Shown here one piece after another: positions 28,861-39,781 of a stretch of DNA of 64,000 nt; positions within the stretch are counted from its first letter, which is position 1, and each line of letters begins with the position of its first letter. The stretch lies in the NCBI RefSeq assembly GCF_007971385.1, contig NZ_CP042434.1, positions 62,001 through 126,000 on the forward strand. The letters are read 5' to 3'. A program made the translations under genes and the position numbers. The notes under the pieces were generated by a model, which ran no database searches, had not been told where the DNA came from, and saw nothing but the letters and a program-made list of their open reading frames with translations. Origin of the DNA: Arachidicoccus ginsenosidivorans. GTDB taxonomy: Bacteria > Bacteroidota > Bacteroidia > Chitinophagales > Chitinophagaceae.

Positions 28861-30783
28861 TTAGTTGGCACCTTCATTTGCCACCGCATCCTCCCATTTT
28901 GTCCAGATTTCAACACTTGGGTCATAGCCGTCATAGCCTTTATTTTGGCGCAGCTTTCCATACAAATTTGCATCTATTGCCCATTGAGGAATCGGAAAGT
29001 AAATAATATGCGCGGCCATGGTATATTGCCGGCCTTTTACAGTCACTTTATTTTTATTATAAAAATCATTGTAGTGCTGGATGCGCTGGAACCAATAGCT
29101 ATTATCCTCTAACCCATTCACTGTATAGGTATTACCCCATTCATCCGGCTTTCCACTTAATGCGAGGCAATAGGATATGCGGGCCAATTCCTCATGCCGC
29201 CATTCTTCCATCCATAATTCCCGAGCACGTTCGTTGACAATATCACCAATGTTCACGGTGGTATATAACTCTTTACAATGTGCACGCTTTCTGATCACAT
29301 TGACATCTGCTGTGGCTGCACCGATATCACCTTTATAGAATTCTGCCTCAGCTCTCAACAAGTAGGTCCCTGCCAGCCGGTAACAATACCAATCTGCAGA
29401 ACCGCCCTTATTGTTGTTGCTGGAGCTATTGGCTAGAAAATCAGGGTCGTTCACGTAGGTTTTATAATGCGGCCAGTCAAACCAGTTGCGGATAGTATCT
29501 GTGCACAATATTTTATTACCATCATATAGGCGGAGATTTTTCCCGTAATACTTTTTGTCAGAAGGATCATTATATTTTAAAGAGTCCATTCTCCCCCAGT
29601 TTCCAACGGAGCTATTATGTCGCAGATCTGCAGTATCTTCTTCCCCATTAACATACCAGAGTGTGTGTTGGGCAAAATAAGTGGGTCTGATCATCGCAAT
29701 GCCACGGCCTATTGCTCCATTGTAATCCAGGTCGGGATTGTAATTTTTATTGGTCTTGGCATAGGATTGTACAGATTTTCCAGCAGGTGAAAACAATGTG
29801 GACATATTCCACATAGGTCCCCAGTTACGCATGGAGCGAAACTTAATGGCAGCGTCTGTACCATCTCTGTCGGGCATCACCAAAATGGCTTCTTTATTAG
29901 CGACAATGGCTTTATTGATGGGCCGGTGAAGATCCCATATCACATTACGTGTTATATGCCAGGTAGACTCAAGCGGGCTCTCAAAGGTGCCAAATGGGTT
30001 CTCCATTAACGAATACCCTGAGTTATTAATTAGTGTGTCGGCCTGAGAGATGGCTTTATCCCATTGTCCAGTGGCTAAATAGCATTTGATCAGTAACTGC
30101 CGACAAGCCCCTTTATTGATCATTCCTATATAAGTCATCTGAGACTGGTCGGGCACCCACTGGACTGCTTTTTCCATATCCAGGGTGATCATTTTAAGAA
30201 TTTCTGCCTGGCTGGTACTTTTATAGTCTTGTTTGGGGCCGGTAATTATCTTTGTAACCAATGGAACATCTTTAAACTGAAAACAGAGTGCAAGATATCT
30301 GAATGCCCTGTGAAAATACGCCCGACCAATATACTCATGCTTGGTCGCTTCGTCCAGTCCTGGTACATTGTCTATAAATGAAGTAATCGTATTGGCATAT
30401 TTAATACCGTTGTAGGTTTCAGTCCAGAAGTATTTTAGCATATTGATATTATCTTGATGCAATCCATCTGTTGGGGTCAGTCGGGTGGCTACATCTGCGA
30501 ATAGTGAGCCATCATCGGTTTTCCCTGTGACATCCAGATCTGACATCATATATTCACTACTGATAGGCAGTGATACGTCTCTTGTGCTAATATAACTCCA
30601 GTAGTCCCTCAAATGCCTGTCACACATGGCAAGTGTTGCATCTAATCCGGAAACGGTGGAAAATGTGGTGGTTGGTTCATAAAATGATAGCGGATCTGGT
30701 TGCAAAAATGTCTTTTTGCAACTGGTAATCAAAGCTGTAACCAAGACGACCACTAATAAAATTGGTTGAAATTTATTTTTCAT
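28861..30783 (-). CDS. SusD/RagB-family outer-membrane glycan-binding lipoprotein
   Basis: The 640-residue product begins with a lipoprotein signal ending LITSC (Cys22), then KKTFLQPDPLSFYEPTTTFS, a common SusD opening. TPR-like helices include EYIGRAYFHRAFRYLALCFQ (about residues 150-170) and ACRQLLIKCYLATGQWDKAI. The C-terminal SusD core has AGTYLLRAEAEFYKGDIGAA and NERARELWMEEWRHEELARI. It pairs with the interrupted SusC gene 11 bases upstream, and the partial SusD at 62261 is clearly related (same SFYAPE/SFYEPT start and ERARELYLEEHRKSEL motif). The frame is intact. If transcription starts only before susC, the insertion element is likely to reduce its expression. Confidence 0.93.
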   Translation of the reverse strand: MKNKFQPILLVVVLVTALITSCKKTFLQPDPLSFYEPTTTFSTVSGLDATLAMCDRHLRDYWSYISTRDVSLPISSEYMMSDLDVTGKTDDGSLFADVATRLTPTDGLHQDNINMLKYFWTETYNGIKYANTITSFIDNVPGLDEATKHEYIGRAYFHRAFRYLALCFQFKDVPLVTKIITGPKQDYKSTSQAEILKMITLDMEKAVQWVPDQSQMTYIGMINKGACRQLLIKCYLATGQWDKAISQADTLINNSGYSLMENPFGTFESPLESTWHITRNVIWDLHRPINKAIVANKEAILVMPDRDGTDAAIKFRSMRNWGPMWNMSTLFSPAGKSVQSYAKTNKNYNPDLDYNGAIGRGIAMIRPTYFAQHTLWYVNGEEDTADLRHNSSVGNWGRMDSLKYNDPSDKKYYGKNLRLYDGNKILCTDTIRNWFDWPHYKTYVNDPDFLANSSSNNNKGGSADWYCYRLAGTYLLRAEAEFYKGDIGAATADVNVIRKRAHCKELYTTVNIGDIVNERARELWMEEWRHEELARISYCLALSGKPDEWGNTYTVNGLEDNSYWFQRIQHYNDFYNKNKVTVKGRQYTMAAHIIYFPIPQWAIDANLYGKLRQNKGYDGYDPSVEIWTKWEDAVANEGAN

Positions 30784-31798
30784 GATATATTTTTTAAAAA
30801 GTCACGTTTACGCCTAATGTGTATATTCTGGGAGCAATGCCTCCTGTTTCAATATCCCAATAGTGCCAGTTTTTGTCCTTTTTCCAAACAGCAACATTGC
30901 GCACGGTCGCATAAACTTTAAGATTTTCCATCTTCCAGGCATTAATCAGTTTCTTTGGTAAGGAATACCCCAAGGTCACATTGTCCAACCGAATAAAGGA
31001 CCTGTCATAGACTCTTTGGGGAGCGGTTATTCCCGCAGGTCCTTTAGAATCTAATCTGCCGTAAAAATCACTTGGATTATCCAGGGACCAATATTCTCTC
31101 TCATAAGTATTCGTATTGTAAGTTACGCCGGAAGTGGAGTTATTCTGATTTAGATAATTTCCACTCATACTCTTTGCCCCCCAATAGGAGTACATATTAA
31201 AAGAAAAATTAAAGTTTTTATAGGTAAAATCATTGCGCAAAGACCACATAATGGGAGGGGCTGTCTGGCCTAAAAAGGTTTTGTCTTTGTTATTGTAAAC
31301 TGGCGTAGTCGTGCCGTCTGCGTTTTGAATATCATCTGCTGTGTATAGATTTTCTACTTTAGGATCGCCCGGTCTTTGGCCATATTTTGCGGCTTCTTCG
31401 ATCTCATTTACCTGCCAGATACCTGTTACCTTATAATTCCATATGGCACTGATGGGTTGTCCGATAAACCAACCATTGGATACATCATCGGCTTCTTTGG
31501 AGGAAATAAGATTACCCTTCGCATCTAATTGATCGACAAAAGTGTAATAAAGATGCTTGATGGTGTTTTTATATTTTGAATAGCCAAAAGTGGTGTTCCA
31601 TGTAAAATTTTGGTTGGCGATATTCTTGGTATTAATGGAAATCTCAAAACCTTTATTTTCCACTTCACCTAAATTGGTGGTTATGCTACCAAATCCGGAA
31701 AAGTCCGGTAAGGATTGGCTCATAATCATATCATGGGTCGGCATTATATAATAATCCATGGTAGTTGTTATCCGATTATTTAAAAAACTCAAATCTAA

Positions 31799-33101
31799 GG
31801 AGCTGTAAAATAATAAAGGTTACTTATTTGGCGAAATGGTATAGTTCCACTCAGGGTGGAAACGGTGACGTTTAATTTTTACTTTATTAAGCTCTTCATC
31901 TGAGATTGTTATTCCCTTTTCATATTCATTAAGATCTAAAATTGCTTTGACTTTTAATCCACCTTTTGTTTTGACTGCACTAATTAGCTGAACTACTGTT
32001 TCATAATCCTCCAATGGTCTTCCTTTCCAGTTCATGGATATGTGGCAAAATAATTTATGCTCGATTTTGTTCCATTTGCTTGTTCCAGGAGGGAAATGGC
32101 AAACAGTTATTTCCAGCTTTATTTTATTTGCTAGGCGTTGAAGCTCAGTTTTCCAAAGCTTGTTCCTATGACTATTTGACCCACCTCCATCTGCTGTTAT
32201 AAGGATTTTTGTAGCGTTTGGAAACTGCTTTTTCCCCATCTTTTTCCACCACTGTTCTATGCTAAATACAGCGAATTCTGACGTGTCACAAGATGTTCCA
32301 ACATTTACAAATCCCTGGTTATTACCTATATCATAAATACCATATGGGGCAGCCTTTGTATTACCGAAATCATGTACTTTGACTGGTCGAGGATTCTTTT
32401 TTGGCCTTAGCTCTTTGCCTCCATTCTTGTATTCCCCTACCAGTTCCTTTTTCTTTGTATCTACTGATATTGCAGGGCATCCACTTTTTATATACTTCTC
32501 CGTTTTTGTATTTATGTACATAAATTGTTCATTGCGATCTGGATGATTTCCACCTTCAAGTGTCTTTGAGTTTGCCTGAAGGCTAAATCCAGCTTCTTTT
32601 AGCATTTCTCCCACCTTTGTATGACTAACAGAGTATCCCTTTTTTTTCAGTGCTTCTGATAAACTACGAGTACTTAAGCAAGTCCACTTTAAAACACTTT
32701 CTGGATGACCTCTTGTTACAGGTTCTAACATAGTTTCAAGTGCACTAAATAGTCCCGGATCGATTTCATTAAGACTTTTGCGACCACCGCCTGGTTTTCT
32801 AATCCGGAATATATCGACTTCGGACTCTTGATTAACTTCATCTTCAATATTAGCCTCAGATTCTGCAATTTCTTTTTTGCCATTTATTATCGTTTTTCTC
32901 GAAACAGAAGAGGCTTCAGAAACTTTCTTTACACCACCATGACCTAAATCTTCTGCTTCAAGAGCCAAATAGATCCGTTTCTGTTTCTCATTCAGATGTG
33001 GGAGCATTTTCGAGATCTTGTCCTTAAGCATATATTTGAAATTTATTCAAATATACTACAATTATTCTAATTAAAAGTAACCTTTATTTATTTACACGTC
33101 C
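31799..33101 (-). mobile_element. ISAzo13-family insertion sequence (1303 bp)
   Basis: The borders are defined by 27-bp terminal inverted repeats, both starting GGA and ending AATAAAGGTTACTT, with two paired substitutions between the ends (CG/GC and TA/AT). A TTA duplication (TAA on the plus strand, 31796-31798 and 33102-33104) flanks it. It carries a single intact transposase gene oriented the same way as the host susC. The transposase stop codon lies inside the left terminal repeat. The clean duplication and intact host frame on both sides mark a recent insertion. Confidence 0.9.
31820..33031 (-). CDS. ISAzo13-family transposase
   Basis: 403 residues. The N-terminal helix-turn-helix region (AEDLGHGGVKKVSEASSVSR, then TIINGKKEI) is followed by the conserved RRPGGGRK-like motif (here IRKPGGGRKSLNEIDP), the block VTRGHPESVLKWTCLSTRSL, VSHTKVGEMLKEAGFSLQAN, TLEGGNHPDR and the RNase H-like catalytic core: ISVDTKKKELVGEYKNGG, LITADGGGSNSHRNKLWK and CHFPPGTSKWNKIEHKLF. 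These are the signatures of the ISAzo13 family. Length and frame are intact, so the protein could be active. It interrupts the SusC gene of the second PUL. Confidence 0.95.
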   Translation of the reverse strand: MLKDKISKMLPHLNEKQKRIYLALEAEDLGHGGVKKVSEASSVSRKTIINGKKEIAESEANIEDEVNQESEVDIFRIRKPGGGRKSLNEIDPGLFSALETMLEPVTRGHPESVLKWTCLSTRSLSEALKKKGYSVSHTKVGEMLKEAGFSLQANSKTLEGGNHPDRNEQFMYINTKTEKYIKSGCPAISVDTKKKELVGEYKNGGKELRPKKNPRPVKVHDFGNTKAAPYGIYDIGNNQGFVNVGTSCDTSEFAVFSIEQWWKKMGKKQFPNATKILITADGGGSNSHRNKLWKTELQRLANKIKLEITVCHFPPGTSKWNKIEHKLFCHISMNWKGRPLEDYETVVQLISAVKTKGGLKVKAILDLNEYEKGITISDEELNKVKIKRHRFHPEWNYTISPNK

Positions 33102-35706
33102 TAAGCCTACATTATAGGCCGTTGTTTTCTCCCATTGAAGATTGGGATTGGCCATTCTGTCTATTCTCAAATAGTAATACTGGATATAATTACCGCTGGG
33201 ATCCACATACCCCTGTGTTCCAGTCCCATTGGCTAAATTAGCCAAGGCAATATAGGGATCCGCAAGTGACCTATTCCCATTTTGACCATAAGACACACGG
33301 AGTTTACCGCTATTTAGTGGCGTCCAATGAAAGAATTTTTCATTGGTAAAAGTCCAAGCGAGTGCTATAGAATAAAAGGTGGCTCTTGGATTGGAGGTTC
33401 CAAAGGCTGAATAGCCGTCTCTACGTACTGAGGAGGTCAGCATATACCGGTTATCATAGGAATAAAATAGGCGTGCCAACAAGGCATCTGCCGTTTCATG
33501 GGAATCTGTGGTACTAAAACTGCTGTATAATGGATCTCCATTTGCTGTCTCATGAAATCCTAAGGCATCGCTGGGTAATATATTACGCGCTTTAATTTCG
33601 TCGAACCAGGATTTTCTTTCCTCTGCTTCCTGCACCAAAGTCAATTTTACCTGGTGCTTTTCTGCAAAAGCTTTTGACCAATTGATCGTATTATTCAGTG
33701 TCCAATCAAATCGCTTGCCATTACCTCTGTCTGCTCCATGGGTAGTCGCAATCCAGTCTGGATGCTCACTTGAGGTAAAATAATGGTTATAATACCATTG
33801 ATATCTGGGTGCGACATTAAATGAATAGGTAATATTAAAAGGTAATTTTACTTTTGCGGTAAAAATTGAGTTAATCACCGTATAGCCTCTTTCAAGGGAC
33901 ATATACTGTTTATCAAAATCAAAATTATAGCCCTTGTTTGCGGTGATTTCATCGCCCATTGGATGCACCACTAAATTGCCATCATCATCTTTATAGTCTG
34001 CAAAAGGGCTGTTTGTTGTAATCTGTTTGCCCCAATCAACCGCAATATTACCATCTGAGCGGTCCTGGAAATTAATATTGGCGCTGATATCTAACCAGTT
34101 AGTAATCTTTCCATCTACTTTTAAATTGGAGCGTATGGCTCTGTAGTTGTCTCCCTGTACAACACCTTGATTTGAAAGGTAACCAACGGATAAATAATAG
34201 CTCATTCGCTGGCTTGCACCAGATACACTTAAATTATGATCCTGATTTACACCCTCACGAAAACTATGATCATACCAATCAAATGACTTCCCTTTTAGAT
34301 AATTTGTCAGGGTCGTTCCACGCATCATGAGTCTTCTTGCCCAAATCTCATTATCAGAGGCATCATCCGCATTGGTGGTATAGTCTCTCCACTGATCTAT
34401 GGTAATACCGTAATGATCCAGCATTGAAGATGTAGGTAATTCATAATATCCCTGTTTCCCGGCAGCCACTTCCCCTTGATATGGTTCGTATTTGCCAGTT
34501 GTCTTATTTACGCCATAAGAGGCTTCTGTATACCAGTCTTGCCTGTATTTTAAATAGCCTTCCGGACTAAAGACCCGCCGGTTAGCCCCCATTGTAGTCA
34601 AACCTATATTGGAAGTCATATTGATTCTAGGCTTGCCCATTTTGCCTTTTTTTGTAGAAATAATAATCACGCCATTTGCAGATTTTGCGCCATATATAGC
34701 GGCTGCAGACGCGTCTTTTAAAATATCAATTTGGGCAATATCGTCTGGATTGATCTCAGAGAGCTCTCCATAAAAAATTACGCCATCCAGAATCAGCAAT
34801 GGATCATTATGTCCACCTGCACTATAAACAGATCTTTGTCCTCTAATTCGGATAGTGCCACCGCTTTTGGCCGATCCGTCCAGGCCTACCGTTACGCCAG
34901 CTGTTCCTCTTAAGATGTCCTGCACTGTTTTGGGATTATCTTCTGCTATTTTATCGGGTCTTATAGAGGTTATGGCACCAGTAAGATCCTTCTTTTTCAT
35001 GGTCCCGTATCCAATTACGACAACAGAATCTGCCTGCTCGCTTTTTAATTTTAGCGTTATATCTAAATGATTTGCATTGCTTTTTGTTACATTTACATAA
35101 TAATCTTCATAACCTACATAGGATATGACTAATCGTCCTCCCTTATTGGGTACTGAAATGGAAAAATGTCCCTGGCTATCTGTACTGGTGCCACTGGTAT
35201 GACCGACCAACTTTACGCTTGCACCACTGAGTGGCAAGCCCTGCTCACTTTTGACTGTTCCTGTAACGGTAATTTCTGCCACGGCTTTGGATGATTGCCG
35301 GGCTATCCCCATAACCGGTCCAAGTATAATACACACAATCAAAAAAGCGGTGACCAACTTTAGACTTACAGCTATACTTTCGCATCCGGTCTTATTTGGG
35401 GTCTTGACATTCAGATTCCATTTATTCATTTTATACAACGATTTTTTATTAATTTATTCCAGTTAGAGATTAAAACCCTGTGGTAGGGGTTGCAAAACTT
35501 TTCAAAACAGAAAAAAATCAAAAAGGCTTAACAAATAAAACGTCAATACAAAATTTTAAGCTATTTTTATTCTGCAACTTTTAACAATACGAAGAAAATA
35601 AAAGTAGGGCATAAATACTGTTCATCTTTTTGTCGAATCGTTCCATAAATTAGTTAAAACAATTAAGTCTCAATAAATCAGAAACTTTATAAATAGAGTA
35701 GCATAA

Positions 35707-35714
35707 TATATTTG
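35707..35714 (+). promoter_or_regulatory. Candidate -7 element before sensor kinase
   Basis: TATATTTG (TAnnTTTG) lies only 12 bases before the ATG at 35727, which would give a very short leader. The upstream -33 box is not clear. Confidence 0.35.
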
Positions 35715-35726
35715 CCGGTAAGCATT

Positions 35727-38700
35727 ATGAAGACGATCTGTCAGTCCTTGGTTTTTACTTTCGCATTTCAATTCGTGGCTTTAATTTGCCATGGACAATA
35801 CTATTTTAGGCATTACCAGGTAGATAACGGATTGGTATACAATGCAGTGTCCTGTATAATGCAAGATAGTCGAGGTTTTATGTGGATCGGAACGCGTGGT
35901 GGGTTAAACAGATTTGATGGCACTAATTTTAAAACCTTCTTAAATAAAAACAACCAATTTGAAAGTATCAGTGATAATATCATTACTGCACTCGCAGAAG
36001 ATAAAAATGGAATGATTTGGATTGGTACAGCAAAAGGTATATTTGAGTTAGACCCTTACAAAGGCCGGCTGACTGACGTTCAAATAAAACCGCGTGGCTA
36101 TGTCAACCACCTTGTAATTGATAATTATAATAATCTTTGGTTTGTATCTAACCATTCCTTATACAAATATAACCAGCAGAAAAATCAGGTAGAAAAAACC
36201 AATATTCAAGCTTCTTATATATCAAAAGGTTATCATAAGAATTTATGGATTGGTAAGGATAATGGAACAGTAGGCCTTTATAATACTCAAGAAAAGAAGC
36301 TAAAAAGTGTGCGTATTGTTTCAAATGAGGCTCCTTTAGATCAACGTTCAATAAGCAAAATCTATCCCATTAATGACTCGCTGGTTCTAATTGGTTGTTT
36401 TAGTAGGGGGCTAAAACTCTATAATGGAAATAGTGGTATTATAAGCAGCCTGCCACTTGAAAGCCCAGAAAATAATTCCATTTACATCCGCGATATTACG
36501 GCAGGAGATTCAAATAAATTTTGGGTGGCCACTGAATCGGGGATTTACATTTATGACTTATCAACAAATAAAAGTATACATCTAAAAAAAGAGCAGGTGA
36601 TCCATATTCTATTACTGACAATGCTGTTTACGCCCTATGCCAAGACAGACAGGAAGGTATGTGGGTCGGCACCTATTTCGGTGGATTACAATATTATTCA
36701 AAGAAAAATGCACGTTTTAAAAAATATTATCCAATCCCGAATGCCAATTCTATTTCAGGAGATGCCATTGGGCAAATAACACCAGACAAGGAGGGCAACT
36801 TATGGATTGGTACGGAGGATGCTGGCATCAATAAATTTAATCCTAAAACAAACAAATTCACACATTATGCCGCGACTAAAAAAAGGGGGAACTGTCCTAC
36901 CCTAATATCCACGGTTTACTAGCGTTTAAAAACAAATTATACATTGGCCCTTTATATCATGGCATGGAAATCATGGATATGACAACTGGACATATTATAA
37001 AAAAAACTAAGGTCATAGGTGAAAAGTCAGAAAAGGCCAGTAATTTCATTAATCGTTTTTATCTAACTAAAGATAGTACAATACTCGTAGGGACCTCTTT
37101 TGCAAACTCAGGATTATATCTCTATAATGACACATTTTCAACATTTAAACGAATTAAACAAATACCATTCAATTCTTATGTATTAGCGATAGTAGAAGAT
37201 CATACTGGTAACATTTGGACAGGAAGTGTCTCCAGAGGTGCTTTTTATTATAACCCCAGAACTGGAGCGCATGGTAATATTCATTTTGGAGAAACAGTAA
37301 ATAATAAAAGGGTAAATGAATATACCGTATTAGATATTTTGGAGGCAAGTGACCAATCGCTTTGGTTCGCAACAGTTGGTGGTGGCCTGATAAGATTAAG
37401 CAAGGATAGGAAAAAGATGAAAAGGTTCACGACAAAAAATGGACTTCTTAGCAATGTTGTTTATTGCATACTGGAAGACAATAACAAACATCTATGGGTC
37501 AGCACCCTTAAAGGCCTCATCAGCTTTGATCTACGCACAGAAAAAGCAACTGCCTATACAAAATCAAATGGACTGACCACCAATCAGTTTAATCACAGTT
37601 CCGCCTATAAGGGAATTGATGGTCATATGTATTTTGGGACAGTCAAAGGAATGATTGAATTTGATCCACGTTCATTTGAAGCAAAAGAAGCCGCTCCGGC
37701 AACTTATATAACTGGTTTTCAAATAAATAATAAAGAAATACAGCCCGGAGGTAAAAATAGTCCACTTGTCAAATCAATTTTGTATACGGATACAATTGAA
37801 CTTACACACAAACAAAATAATTTCAGTATTGAATTCGTTGCTCTGGATTACGCCTCACCAGAAGCCGTAAAATATAAATACAGGATGAAGGGACTCGCTG
37901 GGCCCTGGACCTATCTCAATTCAAATAGACAAGCTTATTTTACCGACCTTGCTCCAGGAAATTATGAGTTTATACTTCAGGCCGAGAGTAGTACCGGAAG
38001 CTGGCATGGAGAGCAAAAAAAACTATTTATTAAAATCATCCCTCCTTTTTGGAAAACCAATTTGGCCTATCTGTTTTATTTTTTCTTAATAGCGGGTGGC
38101 ACTTATTGGTTGATTCGGATGAAATTAAAGCGAGTGAATAAGCAGAATCAGCGTAAATTACAATTATTCAAACATGAGCAGGAAAAAGAGATATATCAGG
38201 CCAAAATTGAGTTTTTTACTCATATTGCCCATGAAATCAGAACGCCTCTAACCTTGATTGCGGGTCCTATCGAGTGGTTAAAAGGCCAGTTCGACAATAG
38301 AGAAAATGTAAAAAAGAGCCTTTCCATTGCAGCGCGCAACGCAAATCGGTTAATAGAACTGACCAGTCAATTGCTGGATTTTAGAAAAACAGAGACCGAA
38401 CAATTTAGCCTGAATTACGTTAATACGGACATTTTTGCATTATTATCCGAGCAGGTGGCTCGTTTTAAGCAAGAAGCTTTAAACAATAATATTCGCCTAG
38501 AATTGATTGATCCTGAAAGTTCACAGATGGCCTTTGTGGATAGGGAGGCGTTTATTAAAATATGCAGTAACTTAATTGCCAATGCAATTAAGTACGGTTC
38601 AACCATGGCGACCATTCAATTATATGTTGCTGGCCCAAATGATGATCATTTTACTATTCAGTTTCTAAATGATGGTAATGGGATCGGCGAAGAATTTCAT

Positions 38701-38910
38701 CAAAAAATATTCGAGCCCTTTTTTAGGGTTAAAGGATCCAACAAGCCGGGAACGGGCATTGGATTATCTCTGGCACATTCTCTTACCGAATTACATAATG
38801 GATCCCTACGACTGGTTTCTGGTAAACCTGGAAAGGTTATTTTTGAACTCAAACTGCCCATTCATCAAAAATTTGAATTTCAATTAAGTAACTGGAAAAA
38901 AATAAACTAA
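35727..38910 (+). pseudogene. HTCS-type sensor histidine kinase with two frameshifts
   Basis: The ATG at 35727 (MKTICQSLVFTFAFQFVALI) gives a signal peptide; a TTG five codons earlier is less likely. Three frames together encode about 1060 residues: reg_prop propeller blades (RGFMWIGTRGGLNRFDG onward), a Y_Y_Y domain, one membrane segment (LAYLFYFFLIAGGTYWLI), HisKA with HIAHEIRTPLTLIAGP, and HATPase_c with LNDGNGIGEEF and GTGIGLSLAHSL. The first frame ends in an A7 run (36584-36590); the true continuation is GDPYSITDNAVYALCQD. The second ends at an A7G5 run (36878-36889); the continuation is LSYPNIHGLLAFKNKLY. Both breaks are in homopolymers, so they may be sequencing errors or real inactivation. 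The receiver and AraC domains are in the next gene. It should sense periplasmic oligosaccharide and control the adjacent, divergent susCD. Confidence 0.85.
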
Positions 38911-38914
38911 TCTC

Positions 38915-39676
38915 ATGGAAACGATTCTACTAATTGATGACAATAGTGATATGCTGGATTTTCTATCCGTAATTCTTGGAGACTACTATAATCTACACCT
39001 GGCATTAAACGCTGAGGTAGCCCAAAACATTTTAGACAAAGAAATTATACATCTTATTGTATCCGATATAATGATGCCTGGAATAGATGGCCTTGAACTG
39101 TGTAAGTTGATTAAATCCAATGTTGAATATTGTCATATTCCCATCATATTATTAACTTCAAAAAACACTTATAGCTCCCATATTGAAGGCTTGGAAGTTG
39201 GTGCAGATGCTTATATCCAAAAGCCTTTTTCTTCGGAGCTATTGCAAGTACAGATTACCAATTTGCTTAAAAATAGAAGCAAAATAAAAGAGCATTTTTC
39301 AAGTTCCCCTTTTGAGGATGTCCGTGTCATGGCCCACTCAAAAACCGACGAGGTCTTTCTTAAAAAATTGGATAAATATATTAAGGATAATATCAAAAAC
39401 CCAAACATTGATATTGATACGCTGGCTGAGCATATGTTTATGAGTCGAACTACCTTGTATCGTAAAGTAAAATCAATCTCCTCACTCTCTCCTAAAGAGC
39501 TAATTGATATAACAAGGTTAAAAATGGCCGCTGGCTTAATCGCTGAAAATGAATACGCTATATACGAAATATCCCAAAAGGTCGGCTATAGTTCACAAAG
39601 CATTTTTACAAGGAATTTTCAAAAATATTTCAAAATGTCCCCAACACAGTATTATAAGTCCTTGCCACGGGCTTAA
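38915..39676 (+). CDS. Receiver-AraC response regulator (detached HTCS output half)
   Basis: 253 residues starting 4 bases after the kinase stop, so translation is probably coupled. The receiver domain (about 1-120) has LLIDDN, the phospho-acceptor in IVSDIMMPGIDGL (Asp about 51), the LLTS threonine and the QKPF lysine. An AraC-type helix-turn-helix domain (about 150-250) follows, with LAEHMFMSRTTLYRKVKSIS and EISQKVGYSSQSIFTRNFQK. In canonical HTCS proteins these two domains are fused to the kinase; here they are a separate gene. It is about 250 residues, like the regulator at 58808, and shares the DNA-contacting LYRKVKSIS segment with it, so the two may bind similar sites. The likely target is the divergent susCD operon. 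Confidence 0.9.
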   Translation: METILLIDDNSDMLDFLSVILGDYYNLHLALNAEVAQNILDKEIIHLIVSDIMMPGIDGLELCKLIKSNVEYCHIPIILLTSKNTYSSHIEGLEVGADAYIQKPFSSELLQVQITNLLKNRSKIKEHFSSSPFEDVRVMAHSKTDEVFLKKLDKYIKDNIKNPNIDIDTLAEHMFMSRTTLYRKVKSISSLSPKELIDITRLKMAAGLIAENEYAIYEISQKVGYSSQSIFTRNFQKYFKMSPTQYYKSLPRA

Positions 39677-39685
39677 TCAGTAGAA

Positions 39686-39724
39686 TGCAAGGGGAATCTA
39701 GGTTTAAAACGGCCACCCCTTGCA
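39686..39724. terminator. Bidirectional hairpin terminator
   Basis: TGCAAGGGG (39686-39694) pairs with CCCCTTGCA (39716-39724), loop 21 nt, between the convergent regulator gene and the BNR/CBM9-like gene. The stem is perfect; flanking T/A runs are short. Confidence 0.5.
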
Positions 39725-39781
39725 ATCTATTAATTATCAATAAAGTAGAAAATTTTCGTAGGTAGGCATAATTTATCATCT

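Larger units (their letters stand above)
30794..35429 (-). pseudogene. SusC/RagA-family transporter gene interrupted by ISAzo13-like element
   Basis: The N-terminal part (33102-35429) starts at ATG 35429 with a long signal peptide, then a carboxypeptidase-D-like domain (GTVKSEQGLPLSGASVKLVG), SVVVIGYGTMKKKDLTGAI, the plug with ILKDASAAAIYGAKSANGVI, and the barrel to KTTAYNVGL. The C-terminal part (30794-31798) resumes with DLSFLNNRITTTMDYYIMPT and runs to a normal C-terminus, RIYTLGVNVTF. Removing the element and one copy of the 3-bp duplication TTA (minus strand) gives NVGLDLSFLNNR in a continuous frame of about 1110 residues, with no other lesion. The insertion is therefore recent. As it stands the product lacks roughly the last third of the barrel and should not fold. 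Confidence 0.9.

Noticed and set aside
28759..29112. 117-codon plus-strand frame over the susD 3' end
   Set aside because: Lies antisense to a clear SusD gene and the DUF4350-like gene start; shadow frame only.
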